Source: Artemia franciscana (lineage: Eukaryota; Arthropoda; Branchiopoda; Anostraca; Artemiidae). Taken from it: a DNA stretch of 64,000 nt. Every line of letters begins with the position of its first letter. The stretch's first letter is position 1. This document shows, one piece after another, positions 34,666-45,740 of the stretch. A program made the position numbers and the translations under genes. The stretch spans positions 19,454,038-19,518,037 of the forward strand of contig NC_088879.1 of the NCBI RefSeq assembly GCF_032884065.1, written 5' to 3'. Below the pieces are notes generated by a model. The model worked only from the letters and a program-made list of their open reading frames with translations, had not been told where the DNA came from and made no database searches.

Positions 34666-35184
34666 CTTTGGAACTACCATTGTATTTTTCTTTTTTTTTT
34701 CTTGGTTTACTAGTCCGCAAGAAACAGGTAGTTTATATTTTCGTATTCCTTATAGATCTCTAATTAGTCTTTCAACTAGGAAGAATGAGTTTTTTAATCC
34801 ATTTTAATCACTATCTTTTGCGCAGTGATTGATTGCGCAATTAATTTGGATTATGTTTTTTATTCTTTCAACTATAAAAAACATGTTTCAAATGAATAAA
34901 ATTCCTCACTAATAACATCTGGATATAGGTTTGGTGGAGTCAAATGCTTAATTTGTTTAATTTGGTTTGTAGTAAAAACAAAAAACAGTACACAATTCTC
35001 AAAATAGTCAAACTAAGACCACACCTCGCAAATTTTAGAGCCTAACATAGAGTTTAAAAGGGATTTTCATAGTGCTAGTTCTGATAGCTGTATATTTATT
35101 TTCCTCTCTTATAATGATTTGAGTTTTCACTACCAAAATATACGGTTTTAGATTTTCATCTTTAACGCCCATTTCCTCTTCTAG

Positions 35185-35401
35185 TGACACAGCAGGAATG
35201 GAGACACACTTTAGTCTGCCACGAGCTTATTATAGAGGTGCAGATGGTATTTTGCTTGTTTACGACGTAACGTCTTTAGTTAGTTTCAACAATCTCGAGA
35301 AATGGCTGCACCAGATCGAGAGGCATGCTTCATCAGATGCAGTAATTATGCTGCTTGGTAATAAATTTGACAAAGTGATAGAAATGGGTGATAAACAACA
35401 G
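35185..35401 (+). CDS. Rab-type small GTPase, exon with DTAG, switch II and NKxD
   Basis: After TTCTAG the exon supplies one base to the previous codon, then 72 codons: DTAGMETHFSLPRAYYRGAD, GILLVYDVTS, SFNNLEKWLHQIERHASSD and MLLGNKFDK, ending CAG|GTGTGT in phase 0. These are the G3 motif (DTAG), the Rab YYRGA/SF signature and the G4 motif (NKFD, usual NKxD), at the right spacing for a Rab of the Rab8/10/26-like group. Small Rabs recruit effectors to membranes during vesicle traffic. Two departures stand out: the catalytic Gln after DTAG is Met, and the preceding Trp is Ser. No stop interrupts it and both splice sites are good, so it may be a live but divergent, possibly GTPase-impaired paralogue. 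The exon for G5 (ETSAK) and the prenylated C-terminus was not found downstream. Confidence 0.88.
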
Positions 35402-37135
35402 GTGTGTTGTTCTTGTTTATTTATTTTTCTGAGTCTTTTATTAAGTCTTAAATTTCAGGAAGAAATCAGTTTATTAATCCTTAAAAATTATAGTTATACA
35501 ATATTTCATCTTATAATAATTTTATAGACGGTATTTATTCTGAAATCCATAGCTGTGTAATCAAATTTCATCAAATGATTGTTTTATGACTGGTGAGACC
35601 CAAGAAAGTGGAAGGAGAAAATAATACCAAATGCATTAAATAGCCGCTGACAATCATAATCAGATCCAAAGTCACCGCCCTCTCTCTTTAAAACATCCTC
35701 AAATTGAGAAAAAATATAATTTTTGTTTTACATACAATTATTGTTTGGTTGATGTTCGTTGAAAATATTAATTTATAAGCTACAGCTGATTCATAAATCA
35801 TATAAACATGCATTTTGGACATTAAACGTATTTTGTACAAAAATCAATGCTTTTTCACAAGTAGGAAGGAGTAAAATGTCACATTTCTTGTTTGTTGTTT
35901 TCTAACACTTTGTGAACTATTTAAAAGGGACATCAATTACAGTAACATTTTGCCATTTTTTGGTAGACATCTGTCGGCTCGGCAAAATTTATAAAAGGTT
36001 TTAACTTTGTCAAAATTTAATCGTCCTTTTGTGGCCGAAGTATTTTGTCCTTTGTTTTTCCTCCCGACATAATGATTATAAATTGTAGTGGTGCTATACA
36101 AAACGGGAGAATAACGATGAAAGGAAAAAAAAAATCTGGTCTGCTTCGACAATCATAAGGATCACTAGGATAAAGCAATGAACTGAGTAGTACTTGATAT
36201 CTTGTCATTTTAGCAATTAAGTACTACATTTGAAACTACCTCAGAAAAATTCCATTTACGATATTATTTAAATCGACGCAAATCCTATGCTAAAGAACGA
36301 AATTTTGACTGTCTTTTGCCTTTAAATGCTTGCTCAAACGTCAATTTCCATGCCCTTGGTTCAAAAATATTAGTCCTACAAAAACTGTCACTGAAAAAAG
36401 AGTATATAGGAGACTCGGCTTAGATTGACTATTGTACTTACACTACAAACTGAAGCCCAGTGACCATGGAGTGGGTTCTGCTTTGAAAGCATACAAAGGG
36501 ACTTCAAAAACGGACAAAGTGTGATTTCTGCAGTTTTTTCTCTTATTTAGACCAGTTATGCTTTTTGAATCAGCAGAAAGTGAATTAGATGTCTCAAATC
36601 TAAAAGTAATCTCCTATATAAAATGGAATTAAAACAAAGATTCAAAGTTTTGTGACCTGTTTTGGTGCTATATTGCTTCCGCACTTGGAGTAGTAATAAA
36701 ATTCCGGGGTCAGAGAGGGCATCATTTACATAACTGGTTTACTTAAGAACCAGATTCGGTCGCGACCCTCCCTAGCAACCAGATTGCCTATACTCCAATG
36801 AGTATATAATATACATATGCTAAAAAGTGCATATTGCCTATTCTCCGGTTTGGCGTAATTTTAAACCCATTTTATGAGAAGAACATAATTATAAAGAATC
36901 AAAAGTGACATGTCTGCAACCCCTTTTTTCTTACGATGCGCGCTTGGATAAAGTAAACTGGGGAATTTTTCCGCAATGGATCAATTATCATGGATGTTTA
37001 GAGGGACTGACAGTCATCCATAACCCATTTCCAAGGGTCCTCAATGTCCCTCCCCCAACTCCTCTCCCATACCTTTGAACTCTTTATCTGTTGATTTTTT
37101 GTTCTTTTTTTACTTAGAAATCTTTGATATTTTTG
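35402..37135 (+). other. Probable Rab intron or downstream flank, nothing recognised
   Basis: AT-rich DNA. I looked for a phase-0 exon with an ETSAK-like motif and found only a weak candidate (see rejected items). Confidence 0.4.
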
Positions 37136-38660
37136 GGAGGGGGCTTGGTCCCGGTTTGGCCACTTTAGGGACTTCTAGGTAAGCTAGGACGGTGAAATTT
37201 GGCAGAAATATCAGGGATCGGACCAGATTAAATTATGAATAGCTGTTTTCCTGATTTGACCATCTGGGGGAGAGTTGGGGGCCGGTTAATTCGGAAAAAA
37301 ATGAAGAATTTTAACTTACGAACGGTTGATCAGATCTTAATGAAATTTTATGTTTGGAAGGATATCGCATCTCAGAGCTCTTATTTTAAATCCCGACCGC
37401 ATCTGGTGACATTGGGGGGAAGTTGGGAGGGGGAAACCTAAAATCTTGGAAAACACTTAGAGTGGAGGGATCGGGATAAACCTTGGCAAGAAAAACAACC
37501 ACAAGTACTAGATACATGATTGACATAACCAGAAAGGATCCGCTCTTTTTTGGGGTAGTTGGGGGAGTAGGGCTTTTTCTGAAAAATGAGGTATTTTTAA
37601 CTTACGAACGGGTGATTGCATCTCAATGAAATTTTATATTTAGAAGGATATCGTGTCTCAAAGCTCTTATTTTAAATCCCGACCAGATCTGGTGACATTG
37701 CGGGGAGTTTGGGGTTGGGAATCTAAAATCATGGAAAACGCTTAGAGTGGAGGGATCGGGATGAAATTTGGTGGGAAAAATAAGCAGAAGTTTTATATAC
37801 GTGACTGACATAATTGGAACGGATCCGCTCTATTGGGGGGGGGGTAATTCTTAAAATTTTGGAAAAATGACGTATTTTTAAGTTACGAAGGAGTGATCGG
37901 ATCTTCATGAAACTTCTTAGTTAGCAGAACCTTGTAATGTAACTTACGAATGGGTGATCAGATATTAATAAAATTTGATATTTAGAAGGATCTTGTGCTT
38001 TAAAGATCTTATTTTAAATTCCGACCAGATCCTGTGACATTGAGGGGAGTTGGAGGGGAAAACCGGAATTCTAGGAAAACATGAAAATTGGAGTTTTTTT
38101 TTATCTTGCGAATAGGTGATCGGATATTAATGAAACTTTATAAATAGAGGTATCTTATGTCTCAGATGCTTTATTTTCGACTCGAATTGGATCCGGGGAC
38201 ATAGGGGGCTGGAGGAGGGAAACAGAAATCTTGGAAAACGCTTAGAGTGGAGAGATCAGGATGAAACATGATGGGAAGAATAAGCACAAGTTCTTGATAC
38301 GTGATTGATATAATTGCAAAGGATCCGTTCTCTTTGGAGCAGCTGGGGGGTGTTAATTTTGAAAAATTAGAAAAATTGAGGTATTTTTAACTTAAGAACG
38401 GGTGACCGGATCTTAATGAAATTTGATATTTAGAAAGAATTCATGTCTCAGAGCTCTTATTTCAAATCCCGACCATATCTGTTGACATTTTGGGGAGTTG
38501 GAGGGATAAATCGTAAATCTTGGAAAACGCTTAGAGTGGAGGAATCGGGATGAAGCTTGGTGGACAGAATAAGCAAATTTTGTAGATACGTGATTAACGT
38601 AACCGTACTGGATTTGCTCTCTTTGGGGGAATACTGTTAGTTGTTCTTGAAATGTTATAA
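37136..38660 (+). repeat. Family C block 2, tandem ~290-bp units
   Basis: The head 'cccggtttggccactttagg' (37150) is followed by units whose anchor 'ggatcgggat' lies at about 37466, 37753, 38255 and 38546. Each unit has 'acgaacgggtgatNggatct', 'tcagagctcttattttaaat' and a G-rich stretch. Some units are partial. Open frames in this block on both strands are repeat-derived. Confidence 0.9.
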
Positions 38661-38679
38661 ATGCGCCTTTTTTTTTTAC

Positions 38680-39500
38680 CTTTATGTTCACAGTTGCTTT
38701 TGACTTTGTTGTACAATGTTTGTTTATTCCCTGAAAGTTTCTACTGTGGTCAATGGAACTCTGAGATACTGTCAATATGTCTTTTTGGCACCCTTGATGC
38801 ACATATTGCGTTTTGATTTTGATCAGTACCATCTGTACAACTATCTGAAAGTCGCCTTAATACCCTAAGAAGTTGCTGAGATATTTTTGATATGCCCTTT
38901 TTTCAACCTGAATGCAGGTAGTATCTTATCGTTGAATTCAATTTGCTCTCTGATCATTCCTTGAAAGTTAAACTTGATATCAAAAGCTGTTCGTGACATG
39001 TTGCGGATACTGTCTTTTGACAATTTGTTCGGGATTTATCTCAACATGCACCGAAGGTTTCAGCTTTATACTTTAAACAATTCTTGTTATATTATATCAA
39101 CTTTAAGCGATTCTTGTTATATTATAGGTTCATCATTTTGACGAAATGGATGCACATAGTGTCTTTCGATTTAGTTTAGAATCCTCCCCCAGCATCATCT
39201 GGAAGCGTCTACTAAATACTCTTAGCCGCTCTTGATATTTTGCAGACGCGTCCTTTCGACTACTTAGGTGTATATAGTATACTTTGATTTTGTTCGACAC
39301 CCTCCTCACCAATGATTGACGGTTTCAACTTAATACCCTTAGAAATTACTAAGATATTGGAGATGTGCTCTTTTGACTACCTGGATGCACATATATTCTT
39401 ATGATTCAATTCGATTTTCTTCTCCACCTTCTCCTTAAAGTTTAAACTAAAAACCCCTAGCTGCTCAGTTATTGTATACTAGCTATTTTGACAATCATGA
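38680..39500 (+). repeat. Diverged ~117-bp satellite, about seven units
   Basis: The anchor '(g)gatgcacatagtNtctttN' recurs at about 38797, 38911, 39150, 39267 and 39384, next to 'aacttaataccctNagaa' and 'gctgagatattNgaNatg'. The period is about 114-119 bp with high divergence. It directly follows family C block 2. Confidence 0.8.
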
Positions 39501-39784
39501 TATTAGTCTACTTTCATGTTTAATTCCTGGTCTGACGTGTTGAGAGCCAAAATAATTGGACAATATCAACGCGGTAGCTCCCGAAAATGTCTGGGACAGC
39601 ACTGCAACGCAACTGTGACCATGACTGGGGTCTCATTCGGAACCGGTTTTAGACTGATTGGAAACCAGTAACATCTGGATTGCCTCGTGGGTTGGACCTC
39701 ACTTCCTCAAGGCCATGGTCACACAACAGTTGCATGCGCAATCAGTTAGCAATTATAGTCTCAAAACAGTTGCCCCATGGCCGT
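39501..39784. mobile_element. Probable small inserted element interrupting the 117-bp satellite
   Basis: This higher-GC stretch splits the satellite. It contains a partly matching inverted pair, 'gcaacgcaactgtgaccatg' (about 39605) and 'catggtcacacaacagttgc' (about 39713). This suggests a short non-autonomous DNA element, but the exact ends and a target duplication could not be fixed. Confidence 0.4.
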
Positions 39785-39915
39785 TGGGCCTTAGTCGCTC
39801 CTGAGCCGTTCTTGATAGTGCAAATGTGTCTTTCTTACGACCTTGTTACACGTAGTACACCTTCCTGACTCTCATACAGTTCACCACCCTTCTCACCATA
39901 CCCCAAGACCTCACT
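39785..39915 (+). repeat. 117-bp satellite, last unit after the insertion
   Basis: 'gccgttcttgatagtgcaaa', 'cacgtagtacacctt' and 'ttctcacc' resume the satellite order seen before 39500. Confidence 0.65.
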
Positions 39916-39981
39916 AAATTTGATTTCCAAGGATTTCAATAAAAGGGGTACCAGAATTGATAATAAGTAAAATACGCTTAG

Positions 39982-39982
<1 letters not shown>

Positions 39983-40063
<81 letters not shown>
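39983..40063. repeat. (TA)n microsatellite
   Basis: About 40 uninterrupted TA units. The 60-codon Tyr-Ile frame across it is meaningless. Confidence 0.97.
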
Positions 40064-40066
<3 letters not shown>

Positions 40067-40505
40067 TAATATGTTAGTTCTTCATCACTTTTTTGATGGT
40101 TTTATCTCCGTGGGGCTCTTAGTAAATGTAAATTTTTAAATCACACCTTATCTAACCATGAAAGTTTTTGCCCAGAAAATTTCTTTTCCGCCAAAAACTA
40201 ATCCATGCTACCCCCGCCCCTCCTTAGGTAGTGCTCATTTTCACATTTAGCATTTATCTTGTATTGACTAATTCAGTTTTAAGGAACACATTTGTATCGT
40301 TGCTTTTCCTATATCACAAAATGTTCCAGGAAAGTCTAAAAGGATTTGTTAATAGCAAGCATAATTACATGTGAAGAAAAAAGGTCTTGACCCCAGACAT
40401 CGCAACCATCTTGAGGTTTTTGCTCTTGTAATGTATTTAGCCAGTCTTCAAAATATATCCTTCTATAAATTTTTTAGTTCGGAAAAACATATTGTCTATT
40501 GTCTG
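40064..40505. other. Spacer, nothing recognised
   Basis: No gene or repeat was recognised in this stretch. Confidence 0.4.
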
Positions 40506-40866
40506 CAAATGATTGACTTTTCTTTTCTTTTCTAGATAATGAAATAATGAAGTAGCTGGGCAGTAAATTTCGGAACTCTCTGTATAAGCCTGTTCTCTGT
40601 TGCATTCGTCCTTTTGTGTATAGACGCTTATTTTTACATAAAAAGACAGTGCAGCAGAACTGGTTTCTTATAATTTTAAAGTTTAAATAAAAGAAATAAG
40701 GGTTCTAAATCTCAAGTTAAATAGAATCTCAGTAAAATTCGTGTATATTTTTTTTTTTTGCTCCCCTTTTTATATTTTACTAAAAAAATAGAACCCTAAA
40801 AAAATTTTTAATCAATTTTGCTTCAATTTTTTGCTCATTTTTCACCTAACGAATTTACTGCTCATT
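40506..40866 (+). repeat. Dispersed repeat H, copy 3
   Basis: 'tgattgacttttcttttc', 'ctctgttgcattcgtccttt' and 'gaatttactgctcattgaag' follow the order of copies 1 and 2. Confidence 0.75.
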
Positions 40867-42440
40867 GAAGCTGTGGAATTATGTGGCCTCTGCTCCTGCC
40901 AAAGAACCTTTTCCTGGCTCAACATACAACAACATTTTTTTATTTTATATTTTAATATAAATTTAATCAATAAAATATTGTTTCTTTGTATTCTTGCAAA
41001 CTACTTGTTGTTCTTAGAGCTAGGGATAGTTCATAGGGACGGAGTACAAGAGGAGAAAATTAAAATAAATACATAACTATGTTTATCAAAACAATTTATG
41101 AAGAGCACTTACTATACACGAACAACTATTGTATACTTTCAACTTTAAGCATCCCCTTTTAAGAAGGGGATGCCATGAAGGAAAAGTGATATTGTGGTTA
41201 TGTTTCAAAAACAGTTTCGACAGACCTATTTTGGGCCTGCCATTTTATATTTGCGGATTAATGCTAAACTTAAAAAATGTAGCTAGGACTTTTTTATATA
41301 TAGAGTGAACCTGATAAAAGTAGGAAAGGGGATCTTGCTTGTCCAAAAACCCCAATGCCAGGGTTTACTGTATCTATATGCTTACTAATGGCGAAGTAAT
41401 AATAATCATAAAATGACTAAAATAATTCATTCTTTCAAATATATTGACCATCGGGTAAAGAATAATTTCAATTGAAAATATATTGCGTATTCATTGAAGA
41501 GGCAATGCTACTAATTGTTTTGGGGAGTTAAATGAGGGTTGCACAACTCATATTAATGGCCTTTTCCGTTTCTTTTTGTGCTGGATTTCTTCACTCAATT
41601 TAGTCTGTTTGGTTTAAGATTGTTAACTTAGAGGATTCGACTTATGCCCGCTCTGATCTCTAAGATTGTGTCTTTTCTTTCGCGAAAATGCATCGTTTTC
41701 ATGCATTGAATTTTTAAATCAAATAACAGTGTATACAGTACTTTTGCGTTGACGATAGCTTCTGGTCTATGGATGAGCATCCTAACCCCAAAAAACCTTT
41801 GGGCGTTTTCATGAGTATCTAGGCTTGTATGAGAAGCCTAGAGGAAACTTTTAAGAACCTAATAAAATTATTGAAGAAGAATTTTTATCGTCCTTCAAAA
41901 GAACTATGCAGTAAGGTCGTGGAAATATGGCATATATTTTATGACATTTTACAAAATGTTGAAGATTAGCAAAAAAATATATAAAACGCCTTTTAAACCG
42001 TTGATTGTTGAAAAGACGTTATACTTTTGACTGTGGGGGAGACCTGTACTTAATGCTTTCGGTCTCTAAAACTCATGAAAATTTGGTTATAATAGATTTT
42101 GAGTTGATTGTAAATCGAAAGTAACTCTAGAACAAAAGAGGTTTTAGCATTAAGCGTTAATTATTTATAGCATAAGTGCAACAGCATTTTTCATAAGCTT
42201 GCTCTTTGGGAAACAAGTTCTTTCTGCTGTTGTAATTGATAACAATTTTTTTGCCGATTCGAGATATAAGGCTCAACCCCTTTTCATAGATTGTTGGCAA
42301 CAGTAGTATTTTTTTAGTAATGACTTTAGTGCAATCAGGCTGTCTAACATAGGAATTGACTATCCCTTGTGAGGTGTTTCTTTACCTACCGTAACGGTGA
42401 TACTAGTATATAGCTAGTAAGAATGGTGGGTACTCAGAAG
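40867..42440. other. AT-rich spacer, nothing recognised
   Basis: 41640-41780 weakly resembles 23540-23690, both lying downstream of a repeat H copy. No gene was recognised. Confidence 0.4.
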
Positions 42441-42740
42441 AATATCCATTGACACCCTGTTATATCTCTAGAAGCCGTATTATTAATCCTTTGGAGGAGT
42501 ATAAACAGCTCTCTATGAGCTCTGCAGAACACGGGCATTCATTTTTGGGAACAAGCTTTGTGTCAAATTTGCAGAGATGTATAATTGAGATGGATGGTAT
42601 TGTGTCCATAGAAGGTATAATTTCACCATGCTTTGTTGCCCAGAAGGACCAAACCCATTCGAGAATATCTACCGCGTGAATGGATGGTGAAAATATATTT
42701 TTGAGGAGATGGGATTAATCAATATTCTTTATAGCTTTAC

Positions 42741-42911
42741 CTCCAAAGATGAAACCAGGGTGTTGCACGATCTTTGACTGACTAACTGATTTTTTTGTAT
42801 GTTCTCTCTGTCTTTGATTTTTGGAAACTGACTCTCTTGGCAATAGATAACTTTTCTGTCTCCACAAGAAATACCTGTGGGTACCGGGAAACCTAAGTTG
42901 TGTCTCCATTT
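42741..42911 (-). CDS. Candidate exon of unknown basic protein (weak)
   Basis: On the minus strand 'tgtccttag' precedes METQLRFPGTHRYFLWRQKS and a Ser/Lys/Arg/Gln-rich stretch ending HPGFIFG, followed by GTAAAGC as donor. The frame is open for 56 codons. No family was recognised, no second exon is visible, and the + strand just to the left (42449-42679) is also open, so chance is a serious alternative. Confidence 0.18.
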
Positions 42912-43600
42912 CTAAGGACATTTGTCAGTATCAGTAAAAAAGTATAGAGAATTCTTTACCTCTAAACAGCGTCGATCTGAAAACACTGTCAATTAGTCCA
43001 ATCTGTTTTAATGTATTGCACCTTGCATACGGTAAAGCCCTGCTTGTCCATAAATGTGGTCATTATAGAAGTTGAAAAAATCAAAAAGAAAGTGTTCTCC
43101 ACTAATATTTAATATTTGCACCATAATGCATTTTAAATTACATAAGCCGATTTTTTTTTCTGTTGACAAGATTATCACCTGCCCTTTAAATAAAAATGGT
43201 GAATGGCCTCTTTTGAATTATATTATTGAAAACAGGAAGTTTTGCATAAAAAGCAAAAAGTTCAAACCAAACGAGAACCAAAAAGTAAAATCCAAAAGAT
43301 TTTGCATAAACTCTTAGTTTGAGCAAAATAATTTTGATAAATCAAGCAGAAATCCATAAGAGAAGGAAACTTAAAATGAAGAAAAATGAAAAGAGTGAAT
43401 GAAAGCAAGCTTAGAATGAACGTAAGTTGCCGTAAGTAATTGTGGTGATGTCTAGTGCGGGCTAATCAACAAAAAACTTCAAAAATCCTCAGAAAAACCG
43501 GTAATTTAAGGCATTACTTAAAGTTTATTTTAGCTCTTTGGATGCAAGTTTCGAGCAGGGACTATAAGAATGATTGATAAAACCCAGCAGATTAAATACG
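42912..43600. other. AT-rich spacer, nothing recognised
   Basis: The 81-codon + frame (43072-43317) is Lys/Asn/Ile-rich without features. Confidence 0.4.
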
Positions 43601-43619
43601 GTTTTACGTTTTATTCTGA

Positions 43620-44130
43620 CACAATCTTCCTATATTAGCTGTCTTACAAAACAAAATTGAGTCTTCGTCAGTATGGATATATACACTGTCTGTGTCAACT
43701 AGAATTTCCCTGTGGACATTGAGATTGGCAAAGCCATTTAGCCTACTTTCAGACGTCACGTTTCTTAGGTATGTCTTGATTCTCCGAAGTGTAAAAGGAG
43801 CGCTCTGTTTCGCTGGTCGATACAGGTGTAGTGATTAAAATATTAAGTAAGATATGGATGTTCGAAGAGATTGCTTTGCTACAAATATTTAGAAAATCAG
43901 TTGCATTGACATGGTGTGCCTTGTTCCGTTAGAGAAATTTTTGCCAAATTTTTCTTTCCGCCATCAAACGTTTAAGGTGTTGTTTACACATCTTCTTCAT
44001 AAATTTCGATCAACTTCAAAAATGGCTCTTTCATCTCTTTACTTTCTTCACTATTCTGTGGATAAGTGTGAAGCAAACAGTGAAGCCCTTTTAAAATATT
44101 CTTGTGCTTTAAGAGACGTTCTTCTATAAA
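43620..44130 (-). pseudogene. hAT-family transposase remnant, C-terminal dimerisation region
   Basis: Read on the minus strand, the pieces occur in the order of a hAT transposase C-terminus: EEDV, NATDFLNICSKAISSNIHIL, ITTPVSTSETERSF, then after a one-base frame change at about 43793 LRRIKTYLRNVTSESRLNGF, ANLNVHREILVDTDSV. In the family this region (…PVSTATAERSFSTLRRIKTYLRN…RLNGLALLNIHR) mediates dimerisation and includes the last catalytic acidic residue (E of the ERSF-type motif, present here). At least one frame change and one stop separate the pieces, and no DDE core or BED finger was found, so this is a dead fragment. No terminal inverted repeats were identified. Confidence 0.82.
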
Positions 44131-45740
44131 GTTTTATACTTTCAATCCAGAAGATGAATAAGTTAATTCTTTAAAATTGTTCTGTGCTTTCGGCTGAGAC
44201 ATTTCTTCTGTGTATCTGCCTGTCTACAATCCTTGTAACACTAATTGTAGTTCCATTCAATTTGGCCATTTTTGGCCAAATTTCCATTCAATTTGGCCAA
44301 AGAAAATAAAATCAGTGAAAAATAGAATGTTAAACTTTATTTTGCCGTGTGGGGGGGGGGGGAGGTGTAAGCACGCCATAAGCTGAACACCTTACGAATC
44401 GTGCATGTTGTTTCAATATCTCTGGCGGGGTGTCCATATTGCTGATGGACGGGTTCTCTTTAGTAACAAACGTAGTGAGAGCCAATTCAAGTTTCGTTCC
44501 ACTTTCTTTTTGTAGCTCTTTAATGTTAACAATGCTTGATATAGCAACAAGGCCCTTGACTGATACCTAGTGCTTTGCTCAATGTCTGACAAAAATTTTT
44601 AAGGCCTACTACGGCTCTATCTTGATAGGTCCATAGAACTTGCTTGCTTGTTTTTTTTTTCTTTTTTTTTTTTACTGAACTAAGTATTTACAGTATACAT
44701 TACAATATAATACTCTGATGATCTTGTCAAGTGCCTGACAAAAGGCTCTTTAGAAGGGCAGTCCAGTAGACGTGAAACAAATATACCCTCATTCAAAATT
44801 TGATTCAATCCGAATTTCAATTTTCAACCCATCAACTAACAGTGGTCCCCCAATTACCTAAAAAAAATTCACATAATACCAATCTATTAGCTTTATACAA
44901 GTTCATAATTTTTCCTTTTTCAATTTCAAACACCATAATTAGTTAAGGCCTTTTCATTGTAGTTGCCCTGAAAAATTAAAAAAGTACACCAGCTTAGCCC
45001 GAAAAACTTTATTGAAGACACGGCTGAATGTGAAAATTGCCTTTGCTTTTGAAATTTATTCTGCTTTTCAACTGGCTGCAAACTACCACGTTTTCTTATA
45101 TTTTCTCATGCTGTCGATAAATGAGTTTCTTAAATTGAAATTGCTGGAACTCAAATAAGGAGAAATAATATGTAAAAATATCGTACAGATATGTGAGTTT
45201 CTGAACCGTCTCTATTTGACAATACGGGAGAATAAGGACACGGAAAAAAAAAACGAAGCTATCCACAGCAAAAAAGAAAATAATATTTTTTCAAAAAAAA
45301 AATCTTATTTGAGCCATGATTTCAATGAGGCTTTTTCAGGAAAAGACTTCGCGCTTCTGATTTTTTTTTTTCTTTTTCTTTTTCTTAGCAACTAAGCGGA
45401 TTTGAAAATTGTTTCCACTCAACCAATTTCGCCTAAGAAAGCTATAATAAAGAAAGGTCAGTACTTGGAATTCTAATTTTTTTTTTTGTCCTGTTGCCTT
45501 GCATTGTCTTGCTTTGCCTGCTTGGTCTCCGAACTTATTTAAGAAAACGCTCTAGTATGTTACTTTAAAAATCTAACCCAAAATACTACTCGAACCTTAT
45601 TAGAAACTATATAGGATTAATCAAAATATAGCTCATGCTTTGTATACAAAATATTTTGTTGCTAAACTCCAATTCAGATCAGGTTCGTTTTGATGGAAAT
45701 TAGTATTAGGGTATTGTCAATAGTCCTTATCGAATTTACT
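44131..45740. other. Spacer with low-complexity tracts
   Basis: G run at about 44346-44359; T-rich tracts at 44650-44673, 45360-45385 and 45475-45488. A stop-free minus-strand stretch at about 44370-44570 has unremarkable composition and no recognised family. Confidence 0.4.

Larger units (their letters stand above)
33304..35184 (+). other. Rab intron carrying an antisense LINE fragment
   Basis: It starts GTTAGT and ends in a pyrimidine-rich tract plus TCTAG. Between 33512 and 34490 it contains a LINE fragment on the other strand. The remainder is AT-rich, with a repeat F piece at 34530-34660. Confidence 0.65.

Noticed and set aside
36530-36630. Possible last Rab exon after 'tttctgcag' with LFESAESELDVSNLK, faintly like the ETSA motif
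   Set aside because: Spacing from the NKxD exon is too short, the motif is not ETSAK, and there is no C-terminal prenylation cysteine before the stop.
37235-38832. Several 60-139-codon frames, some sharing SSYFKSRPxLVTLGG-like wording
   Set aside because: They are translations of family C units; frames change between units and are broken in most of them.
39957-40139. 60-codon Tyr-Ile frame
   Set aside because: A translation of the (TA)n microsatellite.
42449-42679. 76-codon + frame with acceptor- and donor-like borders
   Set aside because: The reverse strand is equally open over the same bases and neither translation resembles a known family.
44370-44570. Stop-free minus-strand stretch containing NIKELQKESGTKLELALTT
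   Set aside because: No family recognised, no start or partner exon, and a poly-G tract at its end.
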